Notes: generated from the sequence alone by a model not told the origin. A stretch of 53,042 nucleotides of DNA from an uncultured Jannaschia sp. (GCF_947494055.1 NZ_CANLTR010000021.1:1-53042), one strand, 5' to 3'. Shown: positions 42,946 to 51,557, numbered from the stretch's first letter. Numbers and translations are program-made.

Positions 42946-45495
42946 ATGAGCTACGACACCGCGTCGATCGAGGCGAAATGGCAGGACGCCTGGGCGGAGG
43001 CCCGCGTCTTCGAGGCCACGCGCGACGACCGCCCGAAATACTACGTCCTCGAGATGTTCCCCTATCCGTCTGGACGCATCCATATTGGGCATGTCCGGAA
43101 CTACACGATGGGCGACGTCGTCGCGCGCTACCGCATGGCGCGTGGCTTCAACGTGCTGCACCCGATGGGATGGGACGCGTTCGGCATGCCGGCCGAGAAC
43201 GCGGCGATGGCGTCCGGGGGGCATCCGAAGGACTGGACCTACGCCAACATCGACACGATGCGCGGCCAGATGAAGCCGCTCGGCCTGTCGATCGACTGGA
43301 GCCGCGAATTCGCCACCTGCGATCCGGAATATTACGGCCAGCAGCAGGCGCTGTTCCTCGACATGCTGGAGGCGGGGCTCGTCTACCGCAAGTCCGCCAC
43401 GGTGAACTGGGACCCGGTCGACATGACCGTGCTCGCCAACGAGCAGGTGATTGACGGACGCGGCTGGCGCTCGGGCGCGGAGGTCGAGCGGCGCGAGCTC
43501 GTGCAGTGGTTCTTCGCCATCTCGGACATGGCCGAGGACCTGCTCGAGAGCCTGGGCGGTCTCGAGAAGTGGCCCGACAAGGTGCGCCTGATGCAGGAGA
43601 ACTGGATCGGTCGGTCGCGGGGCCTGTCGATGGAATTCCCGCTCGACCCGCCGGTCTGGGGCTTCGACGAGATCGAGGTCTACACGACCCGGCCCGACAC
43701 GCTGCGAGGCGCCTCCTTCGTGGCGATCGCGCCGGAGCATCCGCTGGCGAAGGCGCTCGCCGCGGACGATCCCGAGTTGGCCGAATTCGTCACAGATGTT
43801 CGGCGCGGCGGCACCACCGAGGAGGCGCTGGAGACGGCGCCGAAGCGCGGCTACGACACCGGCCTGGAGGTCGACAACCCGCTCGGTGGGACGCTTCCGG
43901 TCTGGGTCGCGAACTTCGTGCTGATGGATTACGGCACCGGCGCGATCTTCGGCTGCCCCGCGCACGACCAGCGCGACCTCGACTTCGCGCGCAAGTACGA
44001 CTTGCCGGTGACCGCGACGTTCCGTCCGGTCGACGCGGCGGAGTTCGAGATCGGCGCCGAGGCCTACGTGCCGCCGAAGACCGAGATCGTGGACTATGTC
44101 GACAACCCCGCCGGCGTGACCCGCGCGACCGGGGCCGAAGGGATCGAGGCCACGATCGACTGGGCCGAGCGCGAAGGGTTCGGCACCGGCCGCGTGCAGT
44201 ACCGCCTGCGCGACTGGGGTCTCAGCCGGCAGCGCTACTGGGGTTGCCCGATCCCGGTCGTGCATTGCGAGGCCTGCGGCGTGGTGCCCGAGCGGAAGGA
44301 GAACCTGCCCGTCCGCCTGCCCGACGACGTGACCTTCGACGTGCCGGGAAACCCGCTCGACCGCCATCCCACATGGGCCGACGTGCCGTGCCCCACCTGC
44401 GGCCAGCCCGCCCGGCGGGAGACGGACACGATGGACACCTTCGTCGACTCGTCCTGGTACTACGCCCGCTTCACCGCGCCCCGTGCGGAGACGCCGACCG
44501 TGGCCGGGGACGCGGATTACTGGATGAACGTGGACCAGTATATCGGCGGGGTGGAGCACGCGATCCTGCACCTGCTCTACTCGCGCTTCTTCGCCCGCGC
44601 GATGAACCGCACCGGGCACCTTCCGGAATCCGCGCGGGAGCCGTTCGACGCACTTTTCACGCAAGGGATGGTCACCCACGCGATCTACCGCACGAAGGGC
44701 ACGGACGGGCGCGACCGGTTTCACTACCCCGAGGAGGTCGAGTTGCGTGACGGCGGGGCGTTCCTGAAGGAGGGTGGCCACGCGGTCGAGGTGATCCCCT
44801 CGGCCAAGATGTCGAAGTCCAAGAACAACGTCGTCGATCCGCAGGCGATCATCGCGCAGTACGGAGCAGACACCGCGCGCTGGTTCGTCCTGTCGGACAG
44901 CCCACCGGAGCGCGACGTCGAATGGACCGCCGCCGGGGCCGAAGCTGCGCACAAGCACCTCGCCCGCGTCCACCGGATCGCGGAGGACATCGCCCGCGCC
45001 GACCGTGCGCCGAACGAGCACGACGCGACCCTGGCCCGCGCCACCGCCGGGGCGATCCAGGCGGTGACGGAGGGGGTCGAGGGGTTCGGCTTCAACAAGG
45101 CGGTCGCGAAGCTCTACGAGTTCACGAACGCCATCAATCGTTCCGATGCCGGGGCCAGCGCCCGCCGTGACGCAATGCGGACGCTGGCGCAGCTCATGGC
45201 GCCGATGACCCCGCATCTGGCCGAGGAGATCTGGTCGATGATGGGCGGGCAGGGCTTTGTGCTGCAAGCGCCCTGGCCCGTGGCCGACCCCGCGCTGTTG
45301 CAGGACGACACGGTGACGCTGCCGATCCAGATCAACGGCAAGCGCCGGTCGGAGATCGCCGTGGCGAAGGACATGGACAGGGCCGCGATCGAGCGTCTGG
45401 TCCTCGAGAACGAGGCGGTGCAGCGCGCGCTCGACGGGGCGGCGCCTAAGAAGCTGATCGTGGTGCCGGGGCGGATCGTGAATGTGGTCGTCTGA
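42946..45495 (+). CDS. leuS: Leucyl-tRNA synthetase
   Basis: An 849-residue class I synthetase. The HIGH signature is [15 protein letters not shown], the KMSKS loop is [13 protein letters not shown]. The CP1 editing domain contains the TTRPDTL threonine-rich element and a conserved Asp in [16 protein letters not shown]. Full length. It charges tRNA-Leu. It begins 50 bp after the DUF3576 stop and overlaps lptE by 14 nt at its end, giving a leuS-lptE-holA operon. Confidence 0.97.
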   Translation: MSYDTASIEAKWQDAWAEARVFEATRDDRPKYYVLEMFPYPSGRIHIGHVRNYTMGDVVARYRMARGFNVLHPMGWDAFGMPAENAAMASGGHPKDWTYANIDTMRGQMKPLGLSIDWSREFATCDPEYYGQQQALFLDMLEAGLVYRKSATVNWDPVDMTVLANEQVIDGRGWRSGAEVERRELVQWFFAISDMAEDLLESLGGLEKWPDKVRLMQENWIGRSRGLSMEFPLDPPVWGFDEIEVYTTRPDTLRGASFVAIAPEHPLAKALAADDPELAEFVTDVRRGGTTEEALETAPKRGYDTGLEVDNPLGGTLPVWVANFVLMDYGTGAIFGCPAHDQRDLDFARKYDLPVTATFRPVDAAEFEIGAEAYVPPKTEIVDYVDNPAGVTRATGAEGIEATIDWAEREGFGTGRVQYRLRDWGLSRQRYWGCPIPVVHCEACGVVPERKENLPVRLPDDVTFDVPGNPLDRHPTWADVPCPTCGQPARRETDTMDTFVDSSWYYARFTAPRAETPTVAGDADYWMNVDQYIGGVEHAILHLLYSRFFARAMNRTGHLPESAREPFDALFTQGMVTHAIYRTKGTDGRDRFHYPEEVELRDGGAFLKEGGHAVEVIPSAKMSKSKNNVVDPQAIIAQYGADTARWFVLSDSPPERDVEWTAAGAEAAHKHLARVHRIAEDIARADRAPNEHDATLARATAGAIQAVTEGVEGFGFNKAVAKLYEFTNAINRSDAGASARRDAMRTLAQLMAPMTPHLAEEIWSMMGGQGFVLQAPWPVADPALLQDDTVTLPIQINGKRRSEIAVAKDMDRAAIERLVLENEAVQRALDGAAPKKLIVVPGRIVNVVV

Positions 45496-45982
45496 ACGCC
45501 ACATCCGGCGTCTGACGCTCGCCGGGCTCCTCGCCCTCGTCGCCGCCTGCGGCTTCACGCCGGTCTACGGGCCGGGCGGCGAGGCGAGCGTTCTGCGCAA
45601 CGCCGTGCGCGCGACCGAGCCCGACACCGACCTCACATTCGCCTTCGTTCGCGAGCTCGAGGAGCGGTTGGGGCGCCCCTCGGAGACGCGCTACGATCTC
45701 GACTACGTGATCGCCACCTCCGAGGAAGGGCTGGCGATCGACGGGTCGAACAACATTACCCGGTTCTCCGTCTCCGGCACGATCGACTGGACCCTGACCC
45801 CGTCCGACGGCGAGACCGTTCTGCTCCGTGGGCAGGAGACGACGTTCGTGTCCTATTCCGCCACCGGCTCCACCATTTCGACTCTCGAATCCGAGCGCGA
45901 CGCGCAGCGGCGGCTGGCGACGATCTTCGCGGATCGGGTGATCACGCGGCTTCTGGCGGACGCCGCGACGCTCGCGCGATGA
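45482..45982 (+). CDS. lptE: LptE, LPS-assembly lipoprotein
   Basis: A 166-residue outer-membrane lipoprotein. The lipobox LVAACGF places the lipidated Cys at residue 23, followed by FTPVYGPGG, the usual start of alphaproteobacterial LptE. It plugs the LptD barrel that inserts LPS in the outer membrane. It overlaps leuS by 14 nt and holA by 4 nt. Confidence 0.9.
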   Translation: MWSSERHIRRLTLAGLLALVAACGFTPVYGPGGEASVLRNAVRATEPDTDLTFAFVRELEERLGRPSETRYDLDYVIATSEEGLAIDGSNNITRFSVSGTIDWTLTPSDGETVLLRGQETTFVSYSATGSTISTLESERDAQRRLATIFADRVITRLLADAATLAR

Positions 45983-46977
45983 ACCTGCGCGGCGCTGCGG
46001 CGGCAAAGTTCTTCGCCGAGCCCGACGCCGGCACGGCGGGGGCACTCATCTACGGCGCCGACGCGATGCGCGTGGCACTGAAGCGGCAGGAGCTGATCGC
46101 CAACCTCGCCGGTCCCGAGGCGGAGGCAGAGATGCGGATCACCCGCATGAACGGGGCAGAGGCCCGGTCCGACCCCGCCGCCGTGATCGACGCGATGAAG
46201 GCGACGGGCTTCTTCCCCGGCCCGCGCGTCGTCTTCGTGGAGGGTGTGACCGAGGTTCAGGCCGTGCCCGTTATCGCCGCGCTGTCGGACTGGTCGCCGG
46301 GCGACGCCGCGCTGGTGGTGACGGCGGGGTCGCTGCGCAAGACCTCGAAGCTGCGCGCGGCGTTCGAGGCCCATGGCCGCGCCGCCGCCATCGGTCTCTA
46401 CGACGATCCGCCGGGGCGGGAGGAGGTCGACGCCGCCATCGCCGCCGAGGGGCTCCGGCTCGATGCCGAGGCGCGGCGCGCGGTGGACATCCTCGCGACC
46501 GAGCTCGACCCCGGCGACTTTCGCCAGACACTGACGAAGCTGGCGCTCTATTCGGACGGTCAGACCGCGAGTTTCGGGGACGTTGCGCTCATGGCGCCCG
46601 CCACCCACGAGGCCGGAAGCGACGAGATCATCGTCGCCGCCGCAGAGGGCCATCCCCAGGCGATCGGTCCGCTGATGCAGAGGCTCGCGGGGCAGGGCGT
46701 CGCGCCCGTCGCGCTCGTCATCTTCGCGACCCGGCATTTCCAGCAACTCCACGCCGCGGCGACCGGGGGCGGGGTCGGCAACCTGCGGCCGCCGATCTAC
46801 GGCCCGCGCCGCGACGCGATGGAGCGGCAGGTCCGCGGATGGGGGGTGGACCGGCTCGAACGCGCGCTCGACCTGTTGATGGAGACGGACCTGACGCTGC
46901 GCTCCGCGTCCCGCGCGCCACAGATGGCGGTGATGGAACGCGCCTTCATCCGGCTCGCGATGATGGCGAAGCGCTGA
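45979..46977 (+). CDS. holA: DNA polymerase III delta subunit
   Basis: A 332-residue clamp-loader subunit. The N-terminal AAA+-like part (AGALIYGADAMRVALKRQEL; VVFVEGVTEV) is followed by the helical domain ending LETDLTLRSAS-like (METDLTLRSASRAPQMAVME). It opens the beta clamp during replication. Its ATG overlaps the lptE stop (ATGA). It ends 3 bp from the convergent flavoprotein gene. Confidence 0.9.
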   Translation: MNLRGAAAAKFFAEPDAGTAGALIYGADAMRVALKRQELIANLAGPEAEAEMRITRMNGAEARSDPAAVIDAMKATGFFPGPRVVFVEGVTEVQAVPVIAALSDWSPGDAALVVTAGSLRKTSKLRAAFEAHGRAAAIGLYDDPPGREEVDAAIAAEGLRLDAEARRAVDILATELDPGDFRQTLTKLALYSDGQTASFGDVALMAPATHEAGSDEIIVAAAEGHPQAIGPLMQRLAGQGVAPVALVIFATRHFQQLHAAATGGGVGNLRPPIYGPRRDAMERQVRGWGVDRLERALDLLMETDLTLRSASRAPQMAVMERAFIRLAMMAKR

Positions 46978-46980
46978 CGG

Positions 46981-48123
46981 CTACCGCCCGGTCCAGTCCG
47001 CCGCGGCCCGACCCGCCCAAGCCCCGGTGGCAAGGCAGGCGGTCAGGAGCCATCCGCCGGTCGGCGCCTCCCAGTCCAGCATCTCCCCGGCCGCGAAAGT
47101 GCCGGGACGATCGCGAAGCATGAACCTCTCGTCGAGCGCGTCGAAGCGTAGGCCGCCCGCGGTCGAGATCGCCTCGTCCAGCGGCCGCGGCCCGGTGAGC
47201 GGGACGGGCAGGTGCTTGATGCGCGGCGCGAGGTCGTCCGGAAGCGGTCGGCCGAACTCCTGCAGCAGCGCGACCTGCACCGGTGCGAGCCGGAGCGCCT
47301 TGCGCAGCCGGTTCGGCAGGCTGTCGCGGCGGCCGCGGGCCAGCCGTTCGCGGACCTGATCCAGCGTCATGTCGGGTTTCAGGTCGAGCGCGAGCGGCGC
47401 GCCGTCGCGCAGGGCCGGGCTCAGCGGATAGAGCCCGCCGCCCTCCAGCCCATGACGCGAGATCGTGATCTCTCCGCGATGCGTGGTGCCGCCGACGATG
47501 AGGCCTGTATTTTTCACCGCCGCGCCGAGATGCCGTTCCATGTGCCGCGACCAGTCGACGCGGAACCCGACATTCGCCGGCGCGAAAGGCGCCGTCGCCC
47601 CGGGGAGGAGCGACGCCCAGGCCCCGTCCGAGCCGAGCCGCCGCCAGGATGCGCCCCCCGTCGCGAGGATCGTGGCAGCGGGCCGGATCGCGGTTCCGTC
47701 CGCGAAGGTCAGCGCATCGTCCGACCAGCCGGTCCATCGGGACCGCCGGTGCAGTCGCACGCCCAGCCCGTCGAGCCGCACGAGCCAGGCGCGGAGCAGC
47801 GGCGACGCTTTCATCGCCTCGGGAAAGACCCGCCCCGTCGAGCCGGTGAAGCCCGGCTGCCCGAGCCCTTCCATCCAGGCGGTTACCTCGGCCGGACCGA
47901 AGGCCGCGACCATGGGGGCGAGCGTGTCCGGCAGCTTCGACGCGAAATCCGGTGCGGCGTTGGTGATGTTCAGCCCGGACTTCCCCGCCATAAGCAGCTT
48001 TCGCGCCGGGGAGGGCATGTGATCGTAGACGTCGACCGCACAGCCGCGCGACGCGGCCACCTCCGCGGCCATCAGCCCGGCGGGGCCGGCGCCGACGATT
48101 GCTATGTCGCGCTCGCGATCCAT
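46981..48123 (-). CDS. BaiN/HI0933-type NAD(P)/FAD flavoprotein (TIGR03862-like)
   Basis: A 380-residue flavoprotein. The FAD motif AIVGAGPAGLMAAEVAASRG is at the N-terminus. KLLMAGKSGLNITN and STGRVFPEAMKASPLLRAWL are signatures of the HI0933/BaiN family, followed by the ILATGG motif and a C-terminal FAD contact (AGEMLDWEAPTGGWLL). The physiological substrate is unknown for this subgroup. It is the last minus-strand housekeeping gene before the accessory region. Confidence 0.9.
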   Translation of the reverse strand: MDRERDIAIVGAGPAGLMAAEVAASRGCAVDVYDHMPSPARKLLMAGKSGLNITNAAPDFASKLPDTLAPMVAAFGPAEVTAWMEGLGQPGFTGSTGRVFPEAMKASPLLRAWLVRLDGLGVRLHRRSRWTGWSDDALTFADGTAIRPAATILATGGASWRRLGSDGAWASLLPGATAPFAPANVGFRVDWSRHMERHLGAAVKNTGLIVGGTTHRGEITISRHGLEGGGLYPLSPALRDGAPLALDLKPDMTLDQVRERLARGRRDSLPNRLRKALRLAPVQVALLQEFGRPLPDDLAPRIKHLPVPLTGPRPLDEAISTAGGLRFDALDERFMLRDRPGTFAAGEMLDWEAPTGGWLLTACLATGAWAGRAAADWTGR

Positions 48124-48133
48124 CTAGCGGGGC

Positions 48134-48454
48134 ATGTCAGAGGAGAGCGGACCGGACCAGCCCATCTGCGCGCTTTGCGAGCGGCCGATCCTGCCGGGCA
48201 CGCCGCAGAGCCTGCACCACCTCGTCCCGAAGCTGCGCGGAGGCAAGGGCGGGCCGACCGTGCTCGTTCACCAGATCTGTCACAACGAGATACATGCGAG
48301 CGCGTCCGAGGCGGAGCTGGCGCGGCTTTGGAACACGCCTGAGAAGCTGCGCGCGCATCCGCGGCTCGAGAAGTTCGTCGCCTGGATCCGCAAGCGGCCG
48401 CCCGACTTCCATTCCAAGACGCCGGGAGCGCGGCGCGGCTGGAAGCGGCGCTGA
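48134..48454 (+). CDS. HNH endonuclease-like protein
   Basis: A 106-residue protein with a compact HNH/zinc fold: C-A-L-C, then LHHLVPKLRGGKGG, then CHNEIHA. This gives the two Cys pairs and the H-H...N...H catalytic set. The C-terminal part is basic (KTPGARRGWKRR), suiting nucleic acid contact. Base composition matches the chromosome, and similar stand-alone HNH genes are common in this order, so it probably belongs to the core side of the boundary. It is divergent from the flavoprotein gene with 10 bp between start codons. Confidence 0.8.
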   Translation: MSEESGPDQPICALCERPILPGTPQSLHHLVPKLRGGKGGPTVLVHQICHNEIHASASEAELARLWNTPEKLRAHPRLEKFVAWIRKRPPDFHSKTPGARRGWKRR

Positions 48455-48469
48455 GGCGACTTTGTGTTT

Positions 48470-48497
48470 CAGAAGCATTTTTACTACACTGCTTCTG
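48470..48497. repeat. Perfect inverted repeat at the composition boundary
   Basis: CAGAAGCA (48470-48477) and TGCTTCTG (48490-48497) form an 8-bp perfect stem with a 12-nt loop, 16 bp after the HNH stop codon. The AT-rich accessory sequence begins at this point. There is no T-run on the expected side, so it may be a weak HNH terminator, or a remnant of a recombination or protein-binding site. Confidence 0.4.
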
Positions 48498-48645
48498 CTG
48501 AGAAATAAAGAGGTGTTTGAAGGCGCGTGTTACCCCTTGTGTCACCTCATCTTCCTACGTCTTCTTGGCAAGAAGGTAGGGGAACACTCGAATTGATGGC
48601 GTAAAGAGGCTGACGCTGCCTAAGGGCTGGCACGAAGAGATTGCC

Positions 48646-48990
48646 GTGGAGGGCGTTAATCCGAACGTCCCCAGCATCTACGAATGGCAGATCGAAGGCG
48701 TAGGCCTCTACATTAGTCAGTACACCCGTGCGAAACGTCCCCGCCGAGCTTACTGGAGGAACGTAGCAAACCTTCTGGGTGGTCTTCCCTACAGGAAGGG
48801 CAAGCCTGACCAGTACCGGCCCATTCACCGGGAACTCGCCAGGGCCGTTCAAGATGGCCGTCAGATCACCCTCAGGCTTATAGAGAACGTACCCGACAAG
48901 CCTTCCCGCAATCGTCGCGAACGAGAGCTTATCGAGCAGCGACGGGCAGAGGCGCTAGAGGGTGGTCTGCCGGTCCTGAACTCGACATGA
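48646..48990 (+). CDS. GIY-YIG-nuclease-like protein of the accessory island
   Basis: A 114-residue protein from GTG 48646. The reading frame is open from 48580, so an unorthodox upstream start is possible. The region IYEWQIEGVGLYISQYTRAK has a GIY-YIG-like beta pair (G-V-G...L-Y-I-S), followed by basic helices and a Glu in LRLIENVP at the place of the family's metal ligand. YIG reads YIS and the usual Arg pattern is only partly kept, so the assignment is tentative. The C-terminus is Arg/Glu-rich. No neighbouring phage genes are seen. Composition is AT-richer than the chromosome. Confidence 0.5.
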   Translation: MEGVNPNVPSIYEWQIEGVGLYISQYTRAKRPRRAYWRNVANLLGGLPYRKGKPDQYRPIHRELARAVQDGRQITLRLIENVPDKPSRNRRERELIEQRRAEALEGGLPVLNST

Positions 48991-49091
48991 TGAACGCCGT
49001 CCAGGACGACGCCTTTCGAAGTGCATTACAATCTTTCTCAAAAGATAGTTGCAGAGTTTTATTATAACACAAAGCATTCTCGCAACGCCAC

Positions 49092-49211
49092 CTATCCTTG
49101 CAGCACACGGTAAACGGACCGCTCAGAGATACCGAGACGATCAGCAATCACCCGGTTCGGCAGCCCCTCCGCTCGAAGTGCCCTCAGTTCTCCTTGCTTC
49201 GCCCGTGCCGT
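49092..49211 (-). pseudogene. Remnant of a helix-turn-helix DNA-binding/recombinase gene truncated by IS5
   Basis: Forty codons are read on the minus strand from the IS end to TAG 49094-49092. Residues read RAKQGELRALRAEGLPNRV, then IADRLGISERSVYRVLQG. This is a textbook helix-turn-helix like the C-terminal domain of serine resolvases or small phage/plasmid regulators. The upstream part is replaced by the IS element and is not found on the far side, so insertion was accompanied or followed by deletion. The open frame happens to continue some 18 codons into the IS. Confidence 0.6.
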
Positions 49212-49227
49212 GACGTTGTTGCGCAAT
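49212..49227. repeat. Terminal inverted repeat of the IS5-type element (transposase-stop side)
   Basis: gacgttgttgcgcaat matches the opposite end at 14 of 16 positions when inverted. It lies 53 bp after the end of the transposase reading frame. Confidence 0.75.
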
Positions 49228-49264
49228 TGCGCTTGAGGTGTGCGGTCCCCTTTCCCCGTTGAGG

Positions 49265-50196
49265 TCAGACGACGGCTTCAATCTCGGCCCTGCCAATGGC
49301 TGAGAAGCGGTTCATGATGGCGATGCGGTCTGGATTTCGGCGGTCTGGCGGTCGGGGTCTCGTGACATGATCCTCTCGCCGAAGAGCTTCAGGCAGGTCA
49401 TCCGCGCCTCGACCCGACTTCGGACGTGGTATTCCGCCCATTTCCTCCGGAGCGCCCTGCCCGGATGTCGCGTCGCGCGCAGGGTCTCGTTGCGTGCGCT
49501 GGCAGCTGGACAGTCCTCTTTCCAGGCGCGGCCGTTGCGGCGGATGGGTATGATCGCGTTCGCGCCACGCTTGATGATCGCGCCATGGCACCGCCGCGTG
49601 TCATAGGCACCGTCCGCGGGAACGGTCTCGATCTGCGCATCTTGCGGGATCTGAGCCAGCAACTCCGGCAGCATAGGGCTGTCACCCTGCCTGCTCGAGG
49701 TGAACTCGACCGCGCGGACATCTCCCGTGCCTGCATCCATGGCGAGATGGACCTTTCGCCATTGCTTGCAGCGTGATGCGCCATGCTTGCGAGCCAGCCA
49801 CTCGCCATCGCCGCGAAACTTGATGCCTGTGCTGTCCACCAGTTGGTTGAGCGGCTGCCCGGAGGCGCGATACGGGATCTGCACCGCGACCCGCGCCCGG
49901 CGTCGGCACAGCGTCGAGAAATCCGGCAGCGGCCAATCGAGCCCGGCCATCCGGATCAGGCTTTCGACCAGCCCGACTGTCTGGCGCAGCGGGAGACCGA
50001 AAAGCACTTTCAACGTGAGGCAGGTCTGTATCGCGGCATCGGAGAAGGTTTTCGGCCGTCCCTGCTGGCCAGACTTCTTCGCGTGCCAGGCCATGTCGGG
50101 ATCGAACCAGATCGACAGCGAGCCCCGCTTCCGCAGTGAGGCGTCGTAGGCTGACCAATTCGTCGCGCGGTAGCGGCTCGGAGAAGAATTCGGCAT
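49265..50196 (-). pseudogene. IS5-family transposase, frameshifted near the C-terminus
   Basis: The main frame (50196-49312) encodes 294 residues with the DDE catalytic set: D in LVDSTGIKF, D in VPADGAYDTRR and E in RSRVEARMTCLKLFGERIM. Near 49330 the sequence that should read ...AEIQ(V/I)RIAIMNRF lacks one base. The frame therefore ends in TASPS, while the true tail (IAIMNRFSAIGRAEIEAVV) continues in another frame to 49265. The left-edge copy retains the intact tail. Only about 20 residues are affected, so residual activity cannot be excluded. Confidence 0.8.
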
Positions 50197-50242
50197 GCGC
50201 CTGATCTAACCGTCAGGATTAATCACGTGAATCCCTCGCATC

Positions 50243-50258
50243 TTTGCGCAACAACGCC
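50243..50258. repeat. Terminal inverted repeat of the IS5-type element (transposase-start side)
   Basis: Reads tttgcgcaacaacgcc on the plus strand. It also matches the IS end at 186-201 (tttacgcaacaaggcc), supporting membership of the two elements in one group. Confidence 0.75.
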
Positions 50259-50510
50259 GGGGTGGGGGGCCTGAGAAACCGACTTAAAAAGCGATAGGGC
50301 TTTATTACTGTTATTGTTCCTACGATACAGTCTTAGGTCGCTTTATATACTGGTCGAGCCTGCCAATTCTCTGAGTAGGCCCTGAGAGTCGCTGTAAGGC
50401 CCCTTAGGTGGTCTTCTTTAAATCTATGGTGTTTGCCCCTATTTTCGTCATGAGCACTCAGGAAGCTCTGTTAGAGTGTCTCAGGCACTATTATAACCTA
50501 TCACGCCTAC

Positions 50511-50684
50511 TTAGGCAGACCTTAGATACTGCGGCCCGACCCCTCGCACGAGATGCAAACGCATCTCCGTTTTACCACAACGCCTTTGGCACTTCATGTC
50601 TCGCACCAATGATTCAATAGGCATGTAGGCGATGTATCTTCCCAATAGGCGGTAGGGCGGGATATTCCTGCGAGCCGTTTGCAC
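50511..50684 (-). CDS. Possible small basic Cys-containing protein (57 residues)
   Basis: From GTG 50684 the frame reads 57 residues: QTARRNIPPYRLLGRYIAYM, then PIESLVRDMKCQRRCGKTEM and RLHLVRGVGPQYLRSA. From ATG 50624 it gives 37. The arrangement around KCQRRCGKTEMRL recalls the C-terminal RCxxCG zinc-knuckle region of small Rhodobacterales proteins, so this may be a decayed fragment of one. There is no clear Shine-Dalgarno and a stop immediately precedes the frame. It overlaps an implausible plus-strand ORF at 50408-50620. Low confidence. Confidence 0.25.
   Translation of the reverse strand: MQTARRNIPPYRLLGRYIAYMPIESLVRDMKCQRRCGKTEMRLHLVRGVGPQYLRSA
50550..50567. other. Stem-loop GAGATGC-aaac-GCATCTC
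   Basis: A perfect 7-bp stem with a 4-nt loop; on the plus strand CGTTTTACC follows. It could act as a weak terminator of plus-strand transcription entering from the IS side, or be incidental. Confidence 0.35.
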
Positions 50685-50874
50685 GCGCTGACGTCAGCCG
50701 AACTAGGCAGCAAGGAAATCCCGGCCTTCACGCACGTAGAGGGATATGCTTCAATGGCATATTAAGAGAATGAACATTTCGATAGTAGGCTTTCAAACAG
50801 CAAATTTTGAGAGATAGATAATTAAAGAAGCTTCGCCGGCATCCAATTAATCGAGAAGAAGGCAGACTGCTACG

Positions 50875-50903
50875 TTGACTTAAGGTTAACGCGGTGGTAT
50901 CCT
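50875..50903 (+). promoter_or_regulatory. Candidate sigma-70-type promoter of the island operon
   Basis: TTGACT (50875-50880), exactly 17 nt, TATCCT (50898-50903), about 97 bp before the first gene of the candidate operon. The spacing is ideal and both hexamers are good, but AT-rich DNA yields such matches by chance. Confidence 0.35.
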
Positions 50904-50999
50904 ATTCTATAGCATATGTTTGATCTCGCGTAGGCAGCCTGTAAAGATCTACTTTGGCCGCCTAGGATAGTTTTGTGTAAAGTCTGCGGGTAAGTTGTA

Positions 51000-51389
51000 A
51001 TGGCGAGTGACGAAATGGCAATTGGGCACGGTTACGATAGCTCCTCCGAAGCGGACAAGCTCTATCCCGGCCTAAATCAGGCTATTGCCACCTTAATCCT
51101 TGGGCTTTCGGCAATTACATTTCTTCTGCCAACTCTACTAGGACTATCTATAGTCGGATACAACGAGAGCCTGCCTATCGTATGGCTCATCGGTATCCTT
51201 TTTCCTCTTAATAGTTTTAGCGGAAGCGACCAGCTTAGCTTTTTAAGAGAGTTTTGGACAGCTTTGCCCGCCCTCATACTTGGGATTTTTGCGGCCCAAC
51301 ACCGTACAAAGCGTTTGACCTTTGTAGTCTTGGCAATCGTCATGGTAATAATCGCCATCGGTGGATCGCTGTCACTGCATATTTTTTGA
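51000..51389 (+). CDS. Four-helix membrane protein of unknown function (island operon, first gene)
   Basis: A 129-residue protein. A short hydrophilic N-terminus precedes about four TM helices: roughly residues 28-52 (AIATLILGLSAITFLLPTLL), 57-70 (SLPIVWLIGILFPL), 84-97 (FWTALPALILGIFA) and 103-126 (LTFVVLAIVMVIIAIGGSLS). The loop AAQHRTKR is basic, so it is probably cytoplasmic. I recognise no family. No strong Shine-Dalgarno precedes ATG 51000; ATG 51015 is an alternative. AT-rich with codon use unlike the chromosome, followed 4 bp after its stop by the next small ORF, so a polycistronic message is likely. Confidence 0.65.
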   Translation: MASDEMAIGHGYDSSSEADKLYPGLNQAIATLILGLSAITFLLPTLLGLSIVGYNESLPIVWLIGILFPLNSFSGSDQLSFLREFWTALPALILGIFAAQHRTKRLTFVVLAIVMVIIAIGGSLSLHIF

Positions 51390-51393
51390 GTCG

Positions 51394-51557
51394 ATGCGGA
51401 ATTTTGAGGATGTTGCAATCGAGCTGCAAGGGACTTTGCCCATAAGCTAGCGAGACTGGAAGCCCTTCCAGAACAAATTGACCGGACTAGGACCATCGCT
51501 ATACCGTTTCTAGCTGCGAGTGTTAGCGGTTATATAGTAAGGAAGAAGCCGTCATGA
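51394..51557 (+). pseudogene. Small single-TM protein gene interrupted by a frameshift (island operon, second gene)
   Basis: ATG 51394 starts MRNFEDVAIELQ, but that frame stops at 51447. One base out of phase, from about 51426, the sequence continues ARDFAHKLARLEALPEQIDR, then TRTIAIPFLAASVSGYIVRK and KPS, to TGA 51555-51557. Joined, they give a protein of about 54 residues with an amphipathic helix, one TM segment and a basic tail. The second frame has no start codon of its own, and its stop overlaps the ATG of the 412-residue gene (ATGA). A one-base deletion in CAAGGG, a sequencing error or recoding would all explain it. Confidence 0.5.

Larger units (their letters stand above)
49212..50258 (-). 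mobile_element. IS5-family (IS903-type) insertion sequence, 1047 bp
   Basis: One transposase gene fills the element. Ends are imperfect inverted repeats: gacgttgttgcgcaat (49212-49227) and, reading inward from the other end, ggcgttgttgcgcaaa (50258-50243). Length, spacing from stop to end (53 bp) and from end to start (62 bp) fit a complete IS5/IS903-type element. No target-site duplication is visible (left flank ...gtgccgt, right flank ggggtggg). This suggests deletion next to one end or an old insertion. It carries the frameshift described for its transposase. Confidence 0.85.
50259..50999. other. Degraded AT-rich accessory sequence between the IS element and the candidate operon
   Basis: This stretch of 741 bp contains no convincing long gene. 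Stops are frequent in most frames. It holds one possible small minus-strand ORF (50511-50684), a GAGATGC/GCATCTC hairpin (50550-50567), repeated short cttagg/taggc words, and a candidate promoter at 50875-50903. Composition is clearly AT-richer than the chromosome. It looks like decayed mobile DNA, not a regulatory region. Confidence 0.6.

Noticed and set aside
48470-48500. Intrinsic terminator after the HNH gene
   Set aside because: A perfect stem exists, but the T residues lie in the loop, not after the stem, so it is recorded only as an inverted repeat.
1-50258. The two IS5-type elements as ends of a composite transposon spanning the window
   Set aside because: About 49 kb of ordinary housekeeping genes lie between them, the copies differ in sequence, and neither shows target duplications.
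50408-50620. Plus-strand ORF of 70 codons in the island spacer
   Set aside because: No Shine-Dalgarno, no recognisable composition or domain, and it overlaps an equally weak but more protein-like minus-strand ORF.
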